DNA from: Hymenobacter sp. H14-R3
GTDB taxonomy: Bacteria > Bacteroidota > Bacteroidia > Cytophagales > Hymenobacteraceae
Reading direction: 5' to 3'
Length of the DNA stretch: 64,000 bases
Assembly: GCF_030063445.1 (NCBI RefSeq)
Contig: NZ_JASITD010000004.1
Location: 186,001-250,000, forward strand
Below the pieces are notes generated by a model. It was not told the DNA's origin and did no database searches. It saw only the letters and a list, made by a program, of their open reading frames with translations. Position numbers and translations under genes: made by a program. Below, piece by piece: positions 33,151-41,720 of the stretch (positions are counted from its first letter, which is position 1; each line of letters begins with the position of its first letter).

Positions 33151-35427
33151 TTATAGCAGCTTATCAATCGTCAGCGGTAAATCACGCACGCGCTTGCCGG
33201 TAGCGTGGTACACGGCATTGGCCACGGCGGCGGCCACGCCGAGCATGCCGATTTCGCCAATGCCTTTTACCCCGAGGGGGTTGAGGTGGTCGTCTTCCTC
33301 CTCCACCAGAATCACGTCGATTTTGTGAATGTCGGCGTTCACGGGCACGTGGTACTCGGCATAGTTGTGGTTCATGTAACGGCCGAGGTTATTGTCGAGG
33401 AAGGTTTCTTCCATGAGGGCCATGCTGATGCCCCACACCGTGCCGCCGAGCACCTGGCTACGCGCAGTTTTGGGGTTGAGGACGCGGCCGGCGGCCACGG
33501 CGTTCACCACGCGGGTTACGTGCACGGTGCCCAAGTCTTCGTCCACTTTCACCTCCACAAACACCGCGTTGTGCGAGTGCATGGAGTATTTCAGCATGTT
33601 GACGGGGTTGGGTTCGGCGCCCGACTCGGCCTCCACGGTGGCTTCGCCGCTGGTGGCCAGCACGTCGGCAATAGCTACTGAGCGGTCGATGTCCTCGTTG
33701 GCGCGCAGGTGGCCGTCCACGAACTGCACGTCCTCGAAGGCGATGCCTTTGAGGGGCGAATCGGCCATTTTCTGGGCCAGCTTGAGCAGCTTTTTGCCCA
33801 GCTCCTGGCACGCGGCCTGCACGGCCGAGCCAGTGGAGGCGGCCGTCCAGGAGCCGCCCTGCACGGGGGCGGGGGGCAGGGTGGTGTCGCCCAGCACGGC
33901 GGTTACGTCGGCCATCGGCAAGCCCAGCGTTTGGGCTGCTACCTGGGTCATGATGGTGTAGGTGCCGGTGCCAATGTCGTTGGTGGCGCTGCTCACCGTG
34001 AGGTGGCCGGCGGCCGTGAGGCTGGCCTTAGCGGCAGTTTTTTGCATGGCGGCATCCCAGCAGCCGGTGGCCATGCCCCAGCCAACCAGCATGTTGCCCT
34101 CGCGCATGGAGCGGGGCTCGGGGGTGCGCTGGTCCCAGCCGAAGCGGGTGGCACCCTCTTGGTAGCAGTCAAGCAGGCGCTTGCTGCTGAAGGGCTTATC
34201 CTCGGTGGGGTCGCGGTAGGTGTAGTTGAGCCGGCGGAATTCCAGCGGGTCAACGCCGGCTTTATAGGCCAGCTCATCAATGGCGCACTCGATGGCAAAC
34301 GAGCCCGTGGCCGCGCCGGGGGCGCGCATGTCGGCCGGGGTGTTCACGTCCACTTTGGCCAGCTCGTAGCTGAACTTAGTGTTGGCGCACTTGTAGAGAA
34401 TGCCTGACCAGTTGACCACCGTTTCGGTTTCGTTCTCAAACTGCGACGTTTCGGCAAACGCGTGGTGCTCAAGGGCTTGCAGGTAGCCCTGGTCGTCGGC
34501 GGCCAGCTTGAGGTCCTGGATGGTGTGCGCCCGGTGGCCCATGCTGAACATCTGCTGACGCGTCATCGACACGCGCACCGAATGCGCCAACTCCAGCGCC
34601 GCCAGCACGGCCAGAAAGGACTGGTACTGCGGCCGCAAACCCGAGCCAAAGGCGCCGCCCGTGTACTTGGAAATTACCCACGCTTCCTCCTTGCTCAGCC
34701 CAAAAATCTTGCTGATGTACTGCTGCGTGTTGCCCGCGCCCTGGGTCTTGTCATAAATTTTCAGCTTCTTGCCATCGCCCAGCCACTCTACGGTGCTGGC
34801 AAACATCTCCATTGGGTTGTGGTGCTGCGTGTGGTGCGTATACGCGGCCTCTACCTGGTGCGGGGCGGCCTTGAAAGCCTTGTCGGCATCGCCTTTGGGC
34901 TTGGGCGGGGGCAGGAAGCCGGGTTTGCCCTTGGGCGCATCGAAGCCCTTGCCGGCGGCGCGGGCCTTTTCGAGGTCGGTGTTAAAGTCCTCATCCACTG
35001 CGTATTCAATGCGCAGGACGGACGCCGCGTAGCGAGCCAGCTCAAAGGTTTCGGCCACTACGAGCGCCACCGGCTGCATACTGAACAGCACGTCGGCATT
35101 GTGCAGCGGCCGGAAGGGCGAGCCGCCGGGGGCTATGTCGTCCTTGTAGCTGCGGTCAAACCAGGCCAGCGAGGGCACGTTCTCGTGCGAAAACACCTGC
35201 TGCACGCCAGGGATGGCGAGCACCGCGGCGGCGTCGATTTTGGTAATTTTACCCTTCGCGATGGGACTGCTCACGATGTAGCCGTGCCACAGGTTGGGCA
35301 CGTTGTACTCGGCCGCGTACTTGGCCGCGCCCGATACCTTGGCTGCGCCGTCGGTGCGGCTCACGGGCCGCCCAATTACGTCGGAGTCCAGGCGGATGGT
35401 AGGCGGGGTTGCGATAGTCTGGCTCAT
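33151..35427 (-). CDS. Xanthine dehydrogenase family protein, molybdopterin-binding subunit
   Basis: 758 residues, the normal size of the separate large subunit in the PaoC/YagR-type enzymes. An aldehyde oxidase/xanthine dehydrogenase a/b hammerhead domain comes first (VIGRPVSRTDGAAKVSGAAKY). The molybdopterin-binding domain then has GGAFGSGLRPQYQ and RAPGAATGSFAIECAIDELAYK, and a C-terminal VKGIGEIGMLG holding the catalytic Glu. There is no Tat signal here, unlike many periplasmic members. The enzyme hydroxylates an aldehyde or N-heterocycle at the Mo centre. Last gene of the 2Fe-2S, FAD, Mo operon, 5 bases after the FAD-subunit gene. Confidence 0.93.
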   Translation of the reverse strand: MSQTIATPPTIRLDSDVIGRPVSRTDGAAKVSGAAKYAAEYNVPNLWHGYIVSSPIAKGKITKIDAAAVLAIPGVQQVFSHENVPSLAWFDRSYKDDIAPGGSPFRPLHNADVLFSMQPVALVVAETFELARYAASVLRIEYAVDEDFNTDLEKARAAGKGFDAPKGKPGFLPPPKPKGDADKAFKAAPHQVEAAYTHHTQHHNPMEMFASTVEWLGDGKKLKIYDKTQGAGNTQQYISKIFGLSKEEAWVISKYTGGAFGSGLRPQYQSFLAVLAALELAHSVRVSMTRQQMFSMGHRAHTIQDLKLAADDQGYLQALEHHAFAETSQFENETETVVNWSGILYKCANTKFSYELAKVDVNTPADMRAPGAATGSFAIECAIDELAYKAGVDPLEFRRLNYTYRDPTEDKPFSSKRLLDCYQEGATRFGWDQRTPEPRSMREGNMLVGWGMATGCWDAAMQKTAAKASLTAAGHLTVSSATNDIGTGTYTIMTQVAAQTLGLPMADVTAVLGDTTLPPAPVQGGSWTAASTGSAVQAACQELGKKLLKLAQKMADSPLKGIAFEDVQFVDGHLRANEDIDRSVAIADVLATSGEATVEAESGAEPNPVNMLKYSMHSHNAVFVEVKVDEDLGTVHVTRVVNAVAAGRVLNPKTARSQVLGGTVWGISMALMEETFLDNNLGRYMNHNYAEYHVPVNADIHKIDVILVEEEDDHLNPLGVKGIGEIGMLGVAAAVANAVYHATGKRVRDLPLTIDKLL

Positions 35428-35432
35428 AAGAA

Positions 35433-36458
35433 TTACGGATTGGAATTCAGGAATGCGTTGGAATCGAGGGGCTGGCTCATCTCGGTGGCCTGCTTGAGGG
35501 CGCGCACGATGGCGCGCTTGCCCAGCTCGATTTTGAAGGAGTTGAACTCGTAGCCCTTGGCCGACGCAAACACCTTGGCCGCCACCTGCCGAAACAGGTC
35601 GGGTGAGGCCGGCTGGCCTTCCAGCAGCTGCTCGGCCGCCGGGTCGCGCCAGGGCTTGTGGGCCACGCCGCCCAGGGCAAAGCGCGCCTTCTTAATCGTG
35701 TTGCCCTCCATTTCGAGGCCCACCGCCACGCTCACCAGCGCAAAAGCGTAGCTGCTGCGGTCGCGCAGCTTGAGGTAGGTAAAGTTGCTGGCGTAGCCCT
35801 GCGCCGGCAGGTCGATGGCCGTTACCAACTCGCCGGCTTTCAGCGTGTTATCAAACTGGGGTGTATTGCCCGGCAGGCGGTGAAAATCTTCAAACTTGAT
35901 GCTGCGCTCGCCATCTGGCCCCTGCACGCGCACCACGGCCTCCAGGGCGGCCAGGGCCACGCACATATCCGAAGGGTGGGTGGCAATGCAGCTCTCGCTG
36001 GTGCCCAGCACGCCGCACACGCGGTTTTGGCCGTGCAGGGCCGCGCAGCCGCTGCCCGGCTCGCGCTTGTTGCAGGGCGTGGCCAGGTCGGAGAAGTAGT
36101 AGCAGCGCGTGCGCTGCAGCAGGTTGCCGCCGTCGGTGGCCATGTTGCGCAGCTGCGGCGTGGCCCCGGCCAGGATGGTCTGGCTCAGCAGCGGGTAGCG
36201 CTTTTCCACCTCGGGGTGCCAGGCGGTGTCGGCGTTGGTGGCCAGCGCACCCAGGCGCAGGCCGCCCTCGGGCAGGCTGCTGATGTCGCCCAAGGGCAGG
36301 TGGCCCAGGCTGGTGAGGTGGGTGGGGCGGGCCACGTTTTCCTTCATCAGGTCGATGAGGTTGGTGCCGCCGCCCAGGTAGGCCGCGCCGGCGTGGCCGG
36401 CAAAGTCGCGCACGGCCTCGTCGGCGGCCGCCGCTTGGGTAAGGGTGAAACTGTTCAT
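35433..36458 (-). CDS. Xanthine dehydrogenase family protein, FAD-binding subunit
   Basis: 341 residues. The N-terminal FAD-binding PCMH domain contains YLGGGTNLIDLMKENVARP (pyrophosphate contact). It is followed by a long insertion with four Cys (RTRCYYFSDLATPCNKREPGSGCAALHGQNRVCG), a feature of the YagS/PaoB type that carries an extra 4Fe-4S cluster, then DMCVALAALEAVV and the CO dehydrogenase flavoprotein C-terminal domain. Middle gene of the operon; a 129-bp spacer with a repeat separates it from the upstream 2Fe-2S gene, and 5 bp from the Mo-subunit gene. Confidence 0.93.
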   Translation of the reverse strand: MNSFTLTQAAAADEAVRDFAGHAGAAYLGGGTNLIDLMKENVARPTHLTSLGHLPLGDISSLPEGGLRLGALATNADTAWHPEVEKRYPLLSQTILAGATPQLRNMATDGGNLLQRTRCYYFSDLATPCNKREPGSGCAALHGQNRVCGVLGTSESCIATHPSDMCVALAALEAVVRVQGPDGERSIKFEDFHRLPGNTPQFDNTLKAGELVTAIDLPAQGYASNFTYLKLRDRSSYAFALVSVAVGLEMEGNTIKKARFALGGVAHKPWRDPAAEQLLEGQPASPDLFRQVAAKVFASAKGYEFNSFKIELGKRAIVRALKQATEMSQPLDSNAFLNSNP

Positions 36459-36460
36459 GT

Positions 36461-36586
36461 GTTAGCTGTTAGCTGCTGGCTAGTAGCTTTTTTTGCTACT
36501 AGCTGGTGGCTTGATGAGGTATTATGCTGAAAGACAGCGTGTCGCCAGCCGATAGCTAGCAGCTAGCGGCTGACAGCTAATAGCTT
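36461..36586. repeat. AGCT-rich long inverted repeat (family member 2)
   Basis: Same TAGCTGTTAGC-type words as the element at 10028-10119, with self-complementary arms (36461-36490 against 36553-36586) and an extra inner hairpin of AGTAGC/GCTACT around a T-run. It lies between the 2Fe-2S and FAD genes inside an operon, so the transcript must pass through it. Confidence 0.7.
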
Positions 36587-36587
36587 A

Positions 36588-37166
36588 TTAAATGGCTTTG
36601 GTGGGCTGCATGGGGATGGTAACCAGCGTGCCGTTATCAACCACTACCTGGCCGTCGTGCAGCACTTCCATCACCGCCGATAGGATGTTGGTGTAGGCGC
36701 CGCAGCGGCAGAGGTTGCCGCTCATTAGCTCGCGCACCTCGTCTGCGGTTTTGGCGCGGCCCTCGTTGATAAGGCCCTGCGCCGAGCAAATTTGCCCCGG
36801 CGTGCAGTAGCCGCACTGAAAGGCGTCGTGGTCGATAAACGCCTGCTGCAAGGGCGAAAGGTTATCCTCGCCACCAATGCCCTCGATGGTAGTGATTTGC
36901 TTGCCCTGGTACACCGTGGCCAGCGCCAGGCACGAGTTAATGCGCTTACCGTCAACCAGTACCGTGCAAGCCCCGCACTGGCCGTGGTCGCAGCCCTTTT
37001 TGGTGCCGGTCAGGTCCAGGTACTCGCGCAGGGCGTCGAGCAGGCTGGTCCAGGGCGCAAGCTGGATGGTGCGGTCTTCGCCGTTGATGTGCAGTGTTAC
37101 GGCCTGGGCGGGCGCGAGGGCCGGGGCGGGCGGGCCCAGCGGCGCCTGAATAAATGGTGAGCTCAT
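36588..37166 (-). CDS. Xanthine dehydrogenase family protein, 2Fe-2S subunit
   Basis: 192 residues. An N-terminal Pro/Ala-rich stretch is followed by the plant-type ferredoxin domain (GCDHGQCGACTVLVDG, with further Cys in RINSCLALA) and the [2Fe-2S]-binding helical domain (QCGYCTPGQICSA and NLCRCGAYTNI). All eight cluster cysteines are present. It transfers electrons from the molybdenum centre to FAD. The N-terminal extension (SSPFIQAPLGPPAPALAPAQA) does not look like a twin-Arg signal, so the enzyme is probably cytoplasmic. First gene of the operon. Confidence 0.94.
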   Translation of the reverse strand: MSSPFIQAPLGPPAPALAPAQAVTLHINGEDRTIQLAPWTSLLDALREYLDLTGTKKGCDHGQCGACTVLVDGKRINSCLALATVYQGKQITTIEGIGGEDNLSPLQQAFIDHDAFQCGYCTPGQICSAQGLINEGRAKTADEVRELMSGNLCRCGAYTNILSAVMEVLHDGQVVVDNGTLVTIPMQPTKAI

Positions 37167-37520
37167 AAAGCGGTAAGTAGAAGGGAAGAAGGAAATCGTA
37201 AAGGCTGGCCGTGGCTAGTATCTTAAGATTGCCTTAAATTCTACGTGCCCGGCATCACTTTTGATGTTTTTAGTAGTTCTAAATAAGCCTTTTTACTTTA
37301 CCTCCGGCCGCATATGAGCTTGAGTGCTAGCAAGTGTTTAAGCCCAAAGCTGCAAGCGGGCCGATGTGAATTGCTGGAAAATACCCGGGTAGCGCAATTA
37401 AAGTAAGGCGTTATATATCAACGGATACAGCGTAGGATTTCGGCCTTAGGCAGGGCAAGCCGGCGCGCTGGCAGTACCGGCTGCCGCCACGCCAGTAGCG
37501 TGGGCGCGGCGTTCGCCGCC

Positions 37521-37528
37521 TACCTTTG
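37521..37528 (+). promoter_or_regulatory. Bacteroidota -7 element (TACCTTTG) before the SAM riboswitch
   Basis: TACCTTTG matches TAnnTTTG exactly. Transcription would start about 20 bases before the first riboswitch stem. No TTTG -33 box is evident. The 350 bases upstream of it, back to the 2Fe-2S gene start, show nothing else recognisable. Confidence 0.55.
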
Positions 37529-37551
37529 CGGCACGCTCCGTCACCGGGGCC

Positions 37552-37666
37552 CTTATCAAGAAAGGCGGAGGGACAGGCCCTGTGATGCCTTAGCAACCAG
37601 CAGCGATGCGAAGGTGCTAATTCCTGTTTCGAGACGCCGCTCTGGCCTGTTTCGGGAGCAGATAAG
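37552..37666 (+). ncRNA. SAM-I (S-box) riboswitch
   Basis: The element has the S-box hallmarks: a closing stem P1 of CTTATC (37552-37557) with GATAAG (37661-37666), the AAGAAAGGCGGAGGGAC core that begins P2, the CCTTAGCAACC segment and the AAGGTGCTAATTCC core between P3 and P4. It senses S-adenosylmethionine and should turn off the downstream homoserine dehydrogenase when SAM is plentiful. Confidence 0.93.
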
Positions 37667-37700
37667 TTATGAGTAGCCAGCACCGCCCTAGCGGCCGCGC

Positions 37701-37732
37701 AGCTCTTCTGACTGGTCGGAAGGGCTTTTTTT
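37701..37732 (+). terminator. Intrinsic terminator as the riboswitch expression platform
   Basis: AGCTCTTCTGAC (37701-37712) pairs with GTCGGAAGGGCT (37715-37726) with two G-T wobbles and is followed by a run of T to 37732. It lies 35 bases after the riboswitch and 80 bases before the start codon, so SAM-dependent premature termination is the likely control mechanism. Confidence 0.8.
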
Positions 37733-37811
37733 GGCTCTTGCGGCGAGAATTTTTTTGAGAGAGGGTAGGGGAGGCGGCGCGCGTTTCAGCGTCCATTCCA
37801 ACTCATTTTTC

Positions 37812-39041
37812 ATGACTCGTACCGACCTCAACATTGGTCTTTTTGGCTTTGGCGTGGTGGGCCAGGGCCTGCACGCTGTGCTGGCCCGCACGCCCGGCCT
37901 GCGCGCCCGCATCGGCCGCATCGCCGTGAAAAACCGCGATAAACCCCGCTCGCTGCCCGCCGAGCTGTTCACGTTCGACAAAAACGACCTGCTCGACGAC
38001 CCCACGCTCACCGTGATTGTGGAGCTGATTGACGACGCCGACGAGGCCTACCTCATTGTGAAGGAGGCCCTGCGGCGCGGCAAAGCCGTAGTAACGGCCA
38101 ACAAAAAGATGCTGGCCGAGCACTTGCCCGAACTTATTGAAATTCAGCAAACTACCGGTACGCCGTTGCTCTACGAGTCGGCGGCCTGCGCCAGCCTGCC
38201 CGTTATCCGCAACCTGGAAGAGTACTACGACACCGACCTGCTGGAGTCGGTAGAAGGCATCGTGAACGGCTCGACCAACTACATTCTCACGGCCATGCAC
38301 CGCGACGGCCAGCCCTACGCCGCCGCCCTGGCCAAGGCCCAGGAGCTGGGCTTTGCCGAGAGCAACCCCGCCCTCGATGTGGAGGGCCTCGACGCCCGCA
38401 ACAAGCTGGTGCTGCTGCTGGCCCACGCTTTCGGCCTGGTGGTGGCCCCCACCGAGTTGCTGACGGTGGGCATCACCAGTATCAGCCCGCTGGCCACGGC
38501 CTATGCCCGCGAGCAGGGGCTGGTGCTCAAGCTGGTAGCCGAGGCGCGGCGGCTGCCGGGTGGCGGGCTGGCGGCGGCGGTGCTGCCCACGCTGGTGCGC
38601 CCCGGCCACGAGCTGGCGCAGGTGCACGACGAGTTCAACGGCATCATCACCCAGAGCGGTTTTGCCGACCGGCAGTTCTTTCTGGGGCGCGGGGCGGGGG
38701 CGTTTCCCACGGCCTCGGCAGTGCTCAGCGACCTCTCGGCCCTCACCTATGGCTATCGCTACGCCTACAAAAAAATTCAGCAAAACGCCCACCTCGCCCT
38801 CACCCCCGACGCGGCCGAGGTTGATGTGCTGGTGACGTTTGAGGAAGAAAATGGTGCGCCCGATGTGAGCGACTTTACGGCCGTGCACGAGGAGTTTCGC
38901 TCCGGCACGCGGGGCAACTACCTCACGGGCAGCATCGGGCTGGGCCAGCTGGCGCGCTCGGTGTGGCTGCGGGCCCCCGGCGTGTGCGTGGTGCGGCTGG
39001 CCGCGCCGCTGCGAGAGATAAAGCACCTGTCTGATTTGTAA
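37812..39041 (+). CDS. hom: Homoserine dehydrogenase
   Basis: 409 residues from the ATG at 37812. The NAD(P)-binding motif is LFGFGVVGQGLHAVL near the N-terminus. The catalytic domain has VTANKKMLAEH, YESAACASLPVIRN, VEGIVNGSTNYILTAM and GFAESNPALDVEGLDARNKL with the conserved Asp/Lys pair. There is no aspartokinase part, and the C-terminal 100 residues do not match a canonical ACT domain clearly. It reduces aspartate semialdehyde to homoserine, the branch to methionine and threonine. The SAM riboswitch with terminator places it in the methionine regulon. It is a single gene here: no metX, metY or thr genes follow. Confidence 0.95.
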   Translation: MTRTDLNIGLFGFGVVGQGLHAVLARTPGLRARIGRIAVKNRDKPRSLPAELFTFDKNDLLDDPTLTVIVELIDDADEAYLIVKEALRRGKAVVTANKKMLAEHLPELIEIQQTTGTPLLYESAACASLPVIRNLEEYYDTDLLESVEGIVNGSTNYILTAMHRDGQPYAAALAKAQELGFAESNPALDVEGLDARNKLVLLLAHAFGLVVAPTELLTVGITSISPLATAYAREQGLVLKLVAEARRLPGGGLAAAVLPTLVRPGHELAQVHDEFNGIITQSGFADRQFFLGRGAGAFPTASAVLSDLSALTYGYRYAYKKIQQNAHLALTPDAAEVDVLVTFEEENGAPDVSDFTAVHEEFRSGTRGNYLTGSIGLGQLARSVWLRAPGVCVVRLAAPLREIKHLSDL

Positions 39042-39197
39042 ATAATTTGAAAATCAGGTACTTATAACTAAATAGGCTGGTGCCGGCGCGGGCGCCGCAA
39101 CCCTGGCTGCCCGCCCGCCCCGCCCGCCAGCCTGGCTGCCGGTGGTGCCGGCCGTGCCGGCGGGCGGCGGCGCTTTTGCCCGGCTCTGCCCGCCGGC

Positions 39198-39205
39198 TAT
39201 ATTTG
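39198..39205 (+). promoter_or_regulatory. -7 element (TATATTTG) 3 bases from the start codon
   Basis: TATATTTG matches TAnnTTTG and ends only three bases before the ATG at 39209. If used, the transcript would be leaderless. Confidence 0.45.
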
Positions 39206-39208
39206 GGC

Positions 39209-40243
39209 ATGACGCTTTCTTCCTCCAATTCGCCCATCGCTACCGGTTTGCTGGCCTACGGTATGTCGGGCAAGCTTTTTCACGCGCCTTTTCTGGCCCT
39301 GCACCCCGGCTTCGAGCTGCGCTCGGTGGTGGAGCGCCACCAGCAGCGCATGGCCGCCGACTACCCGCTCATTGGCAGCCAGCCCAGCACCGCCGCCCTG
39401 CTCGCCGACCCCACCCTGGAGCTGGTGGTGGTGAATACCCCCAACGACACCCACTACGACCTCACCCGCCAGGCCCTGCTGGCTGGCAAGCATGTGCTGG
39501 TCGAAAAGCCCGTGGCTACCTCCGTGGCCCAGTGGCACGCGCTCACGGCCCTGGCCCGCCAGCAGGGCCGCCACCTGCTGGCCTACCAAAACCGCCGCTG
39601 GGACACCGACTTCGCCGCCGTGCGCCGCGTGGTGGAGAGCGGGCAGCTGGGCCGCCTCATCGAGGTGCATTTTCGCTTCGACCGCTTCCGACCTGTCCTG
39701 CACACCAAGATTTTTAAGGAGGATGGCCGCCCCGGCTCGGGCCTGCTCTACGACCTGGGGCCGCACCTGCTCGACCAGGCTATTAGCTTGTTTGGCAAGC
39801 CGTTATCATTTGAGAAAACCACCGGTAGCTTTCGCCATGGCTCGCAGGTAACCGACTGCTTCACGCTGCAATTGCGCTACCCGCAGGGCCTCACCGTGTG
39901 GCTGAGCGGCAGCCTGCTCGTGGCCGACCCCGGCCCCGCCTTCGTGCTGCACGGCACCCAGGGCAGCTACCAAAAGGGCCGCACCGACCCCCAGGAAGCC
40001 CAGCTGCTGGCCGGCATGCGCCCCAACGACCCCGCCTACGGCCGCGAGCGCGCCGACCAGGCCGGCCGCCTCGTGCTGGCCGACCCGGCCGGCCACAACC
40101 ACGTGCTGCCCCCCGTGGCCGACCCAGCTGCGCCCGCCACGTTTATGGAGTTGTTTGAGGCTGTTTATCAGACCATTCACCACGGCCAGCCTTATCCCAT
40201 TAAGAATGAAGAGTTGGAATGGCAGCTGGAAGTGCTGGCGTAG
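39209..40243 (+). CDS. Gfo/Idh/MocA-family oxidoreductase
   Basis: 344 residues from the ATG at 39209. The N-terminal Rossmann part is somewhat degenerate at the first motif (GLLAYGMSGKLFHAPFL, in which the GxGxxG is replaced by GMSGKLFHAP, as in the YdgJ/inositol-dehydrogenase-like group). It contains the family motif HVLVEKPVATS (catalytic Lys). The C-terminal domain has LLAYQNRRWDTDF and DLGPHLLDQAISLFG. Such enzymes oxidise or reduce sugars and cyclitols with NAD(P). Alone in its transcript; substrate unknown. Confidence 0.9.
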   Translation: MTLSSSNSPIATGLLAYGMSGKLFHAPFLALHPGFELRSVVERHQQRMAADYPLIGSQPSTAALLADPTLELVVVNTPNDTHYDLTRQALLAGKHVLVEKPVATSVAQWHALTALARQQGRHLLAYQNRRWDTDFAAVRRVVESGQLGRLIEVHFRFDRFRPVLHTKIFKEDGRPGSGLLYDLGPHLLDQAISLFGKPLSFEKTTGSFRHGSQVTDCFTLQLRYPQGLTVWLSGSLLVADPGPAFVLHGTQGSYQKGRTDPQEAQLLAGMRPNDPAYGRERADQAGRLVLADPAGHNHVLPPVADPAAPATFMELFEAVYQTIHHGQPYPIKNEELEWQLEVLA

Positions 40244-40253
40244 GGTAAGCGGT

Positions 40254-40336
40254 AGCGTGGAATCTGTGAGTCCGCGCGTGGGTTCAGTGAACAACGTTTC
40301 ACAACGTGCCCACGCGCGGACTCGCAGAGTTCACGC
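40254..40336. terminator. Long interrupted inverted repeat between convergent genes
   Basis: AGCGTGGAATCTGTGAGTCC (from 40254) and its continuation pair with 40309-40336 over about 28 bases with a few mismatches and a 26-base loop. It lies between the Gfo/Idh gene and the convergent acetyltransferase gene. No strong T-run, so a bidirectional terminator or a repeat element is possible. Confidence 0.55.
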
Positions 40337-40355
40337 TGCCTTACCAAATGCGCAG

Positions 40356-40634
40356 TTACTTATCCAGTAAGTCGCTGTATTTCGACTCATTGCGCTGCAC
40401 GTAGCCGGCCATAAACTCGCAGCTGGTGCGCACGCGCAGCTGGTGCTGGCGGGCATAGGCCAGGGCGGTTTCGGCCAGCTCCTCGGCAATGCCCTGGCCG
40501 CGCTGGGCCTCGGGCACGAAGGTGTGCACGAAGTCGATGACGCCCGCCGCGGGCAGCGAGTAGGCCAGCTCGGCTTGGTTATCAATGGGGCCACTGGTAA
40601 ATGATTGACTGCTAGTGCTATGTTGAACAGACAT
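40356..40634 (-). CDS. Small GNAT-type N-acetyltransferase (YidJ/GCN5-like)
   Basis: 92 residues from the ATG ending at 40634, preferred over one 24 bases upstream. The core has the acetyl-CoA-binding region VHTFVPEAQRGQGIAEELAETAL, in which the (Q/R)xxGxG/A loop is RGQGIA, and the C-terminal CEFMAGYVQRN segment of the YidJ-like mini-GNATs. Length matches the family (90-100). The substrate is unknown; several relatives are stress-linked. Single gene, with an upstream region shared with a plus-strand hydrophilic protein gene. Confidence 0.85.
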   Translation of the reverse strand: MSVQHSTSSQSFTSGPIDNQAELAYSLPAAGVIDFVHTFVPEAQRGQGIAEELAETALAYARQHQLRVRTSCEFMAGYVQRNESKYSDLLDK

Positions 40635-40812
40635 GGAAGAGGTGGAAAAAGAAAGCAAGAAAAGATACCGCCTCCTATACGGAGCCGCGCCAAAAAATGC
40701 GGGGCCGCCGCGCCGCTAATAGCAACGCGAAACCGAAAAGTGGAGTAAACACCTCCGTAGCCGGCCGGGCCCGCCCGCTGGCTCTCTTCCGAACTCCATT
40801 CCCTCCCTCCCC

Positions 40813-41250
40813 ATGAATCCTAGTATCGCTTTCAACTCCGACGAAGACGACCAACTGCCCGCTGGCCAGCAAGCCCGCGCCGAGGATGCCCACCTGAACC
40901 CCAACGACCCCGCCCGCCACGCCGAGGCCGGCACGCCCGCCTACGGCGAGTTTGGCAAGCCCGAAAACGTGGACGCCGCTCAAAAGCCCGGCCGCGACGG
41001 CTCCAACGATAACCCCGACGAGTTCAGTGAGCTGCGCGACCCCGAGGACGCCAACCAAGCCCCCGCCAAGCCCGAAGACCAGCGCGGCCACGTAGAGCAA
41101 AACCAGGACCCCCACGGCGTACGCGCCGCGCAGGATGCCGAAGCCGACGAGCAGCGCGCCGCCTGGGCCGACGATGACCCTCGCTACGCCGGCGGCAAGC
41201 CTAAGGCCACCTGGCAGGAGAACAACGACAAGGAACACTCTAATAAATAG
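40813..41250 (+). CDS. Hydrophilic, probably disordered small protein
   Basis: 145 residues, almost without hydrophobic stretches and rich in Asp, Glu, Asn, Pro, Ala, Gln. Repeated phrases such as EDAHLNPNDPARHAE and DNPDEFSELRDPEDANQ suggest an extended chain. There is no signal peptide and no motif of a known family. Such very hydrophilic short proteins often accumulate in stress or desiccation, as hydrophilins do; this is inference from composition. It precedes a similar gene by 6 bp and the two look like an operon ended by a terminator. Confidence 0.75.
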   Translation: MNPSIAFNSDEDDQLPAGQQARAEDAHLNPNDPARHAEAGTPAYGEFGKPENVDAAQKPGRDGSNDNPDEFSELRDPEDANQAPAKPEDQRGHVEQNQDPHGVRAAQDAEADEQRAAWADDDPRYAGGKPKATWQENNDKEHSNK

Positions 41251-41256
41251 TACACT

Positions 41257-41607
41257 ATGGCCTCTATTCCGCAAGTAGCTCCCGGCAACGACCTCAATGG
41301 TAAAAACGCCGCCCAGCCCAAAAACGAAGACACGAAAGACGCTCGCACCGCCACCGAAAAGGAGTCGGACAGCTTCCTGAACCGCGAAACGGCCGGCCAG
41401 GTATTCGACGAGAATACCGGCCAGCAAATGGCCGATATGATGGACGACTCGATGCGCTCGGATATGCAGGCCCCCATGGGCTCGGCCCCCGCTTCGGCCG
41501 AAAACGTGCCCGAGCAGCTCTCCAACCCCAGCGAAGCCAGCTTCACCCTCCCCGAAATGCAGCACCAGGGCAAAACCCTGACTGCGGAAGAGGACGAAGC
41601 TAAGTAA
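41257..41607 (+). CDS. Hydrophilic, probably disordered small protein
   Basis: 116 residues, again polar and low in aromatic residues, with many Glu, Asn, Gln, Met and Ser and with a Met-rich middle (QQMADMMDDSMRSDMQAP). No hydrophobic segment, no Cys, no known motif. It is cotranscribed with the previous gene (6-bp gap) and followed 19 bases later by a clear terminator. Function unknown; the pair may be a stress-response protein couple. Confidence 0.75.
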   Translation: MASIPQVAPGNDLNGKNAAQPKNEDTKDARTATEKESDSFLNRETAGQVFDENTGQQMADMMDDSMRSDMQAPMGSAPASAENVPEQLSNPSEASFTLPEMQHQGKTLTAEEDEAK

Positions 41608-41625
41608 TTGATTATTAGCAAGTTG

Positions 41626-41659
41626 AAAAGCCCGAAGTTGAAAAGCTGCGGGCTTTTTT
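41626..41659 (+). terminator. Rho-independent terminator
   Basis: AAAAGCCCG (41626-41634) pairs with CGGGCTTTT, loop of 14 bases, followed by further T to 41659. It ends the hydrophilic-protein pair. Confidence 0.85.
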
Positions 41660-41720
41660 GTGCATTAGGAGTTCGAATAGCATCTGCTTAAAAGGCAACA
41701 TCAACTGCCTGGCTACTCCT

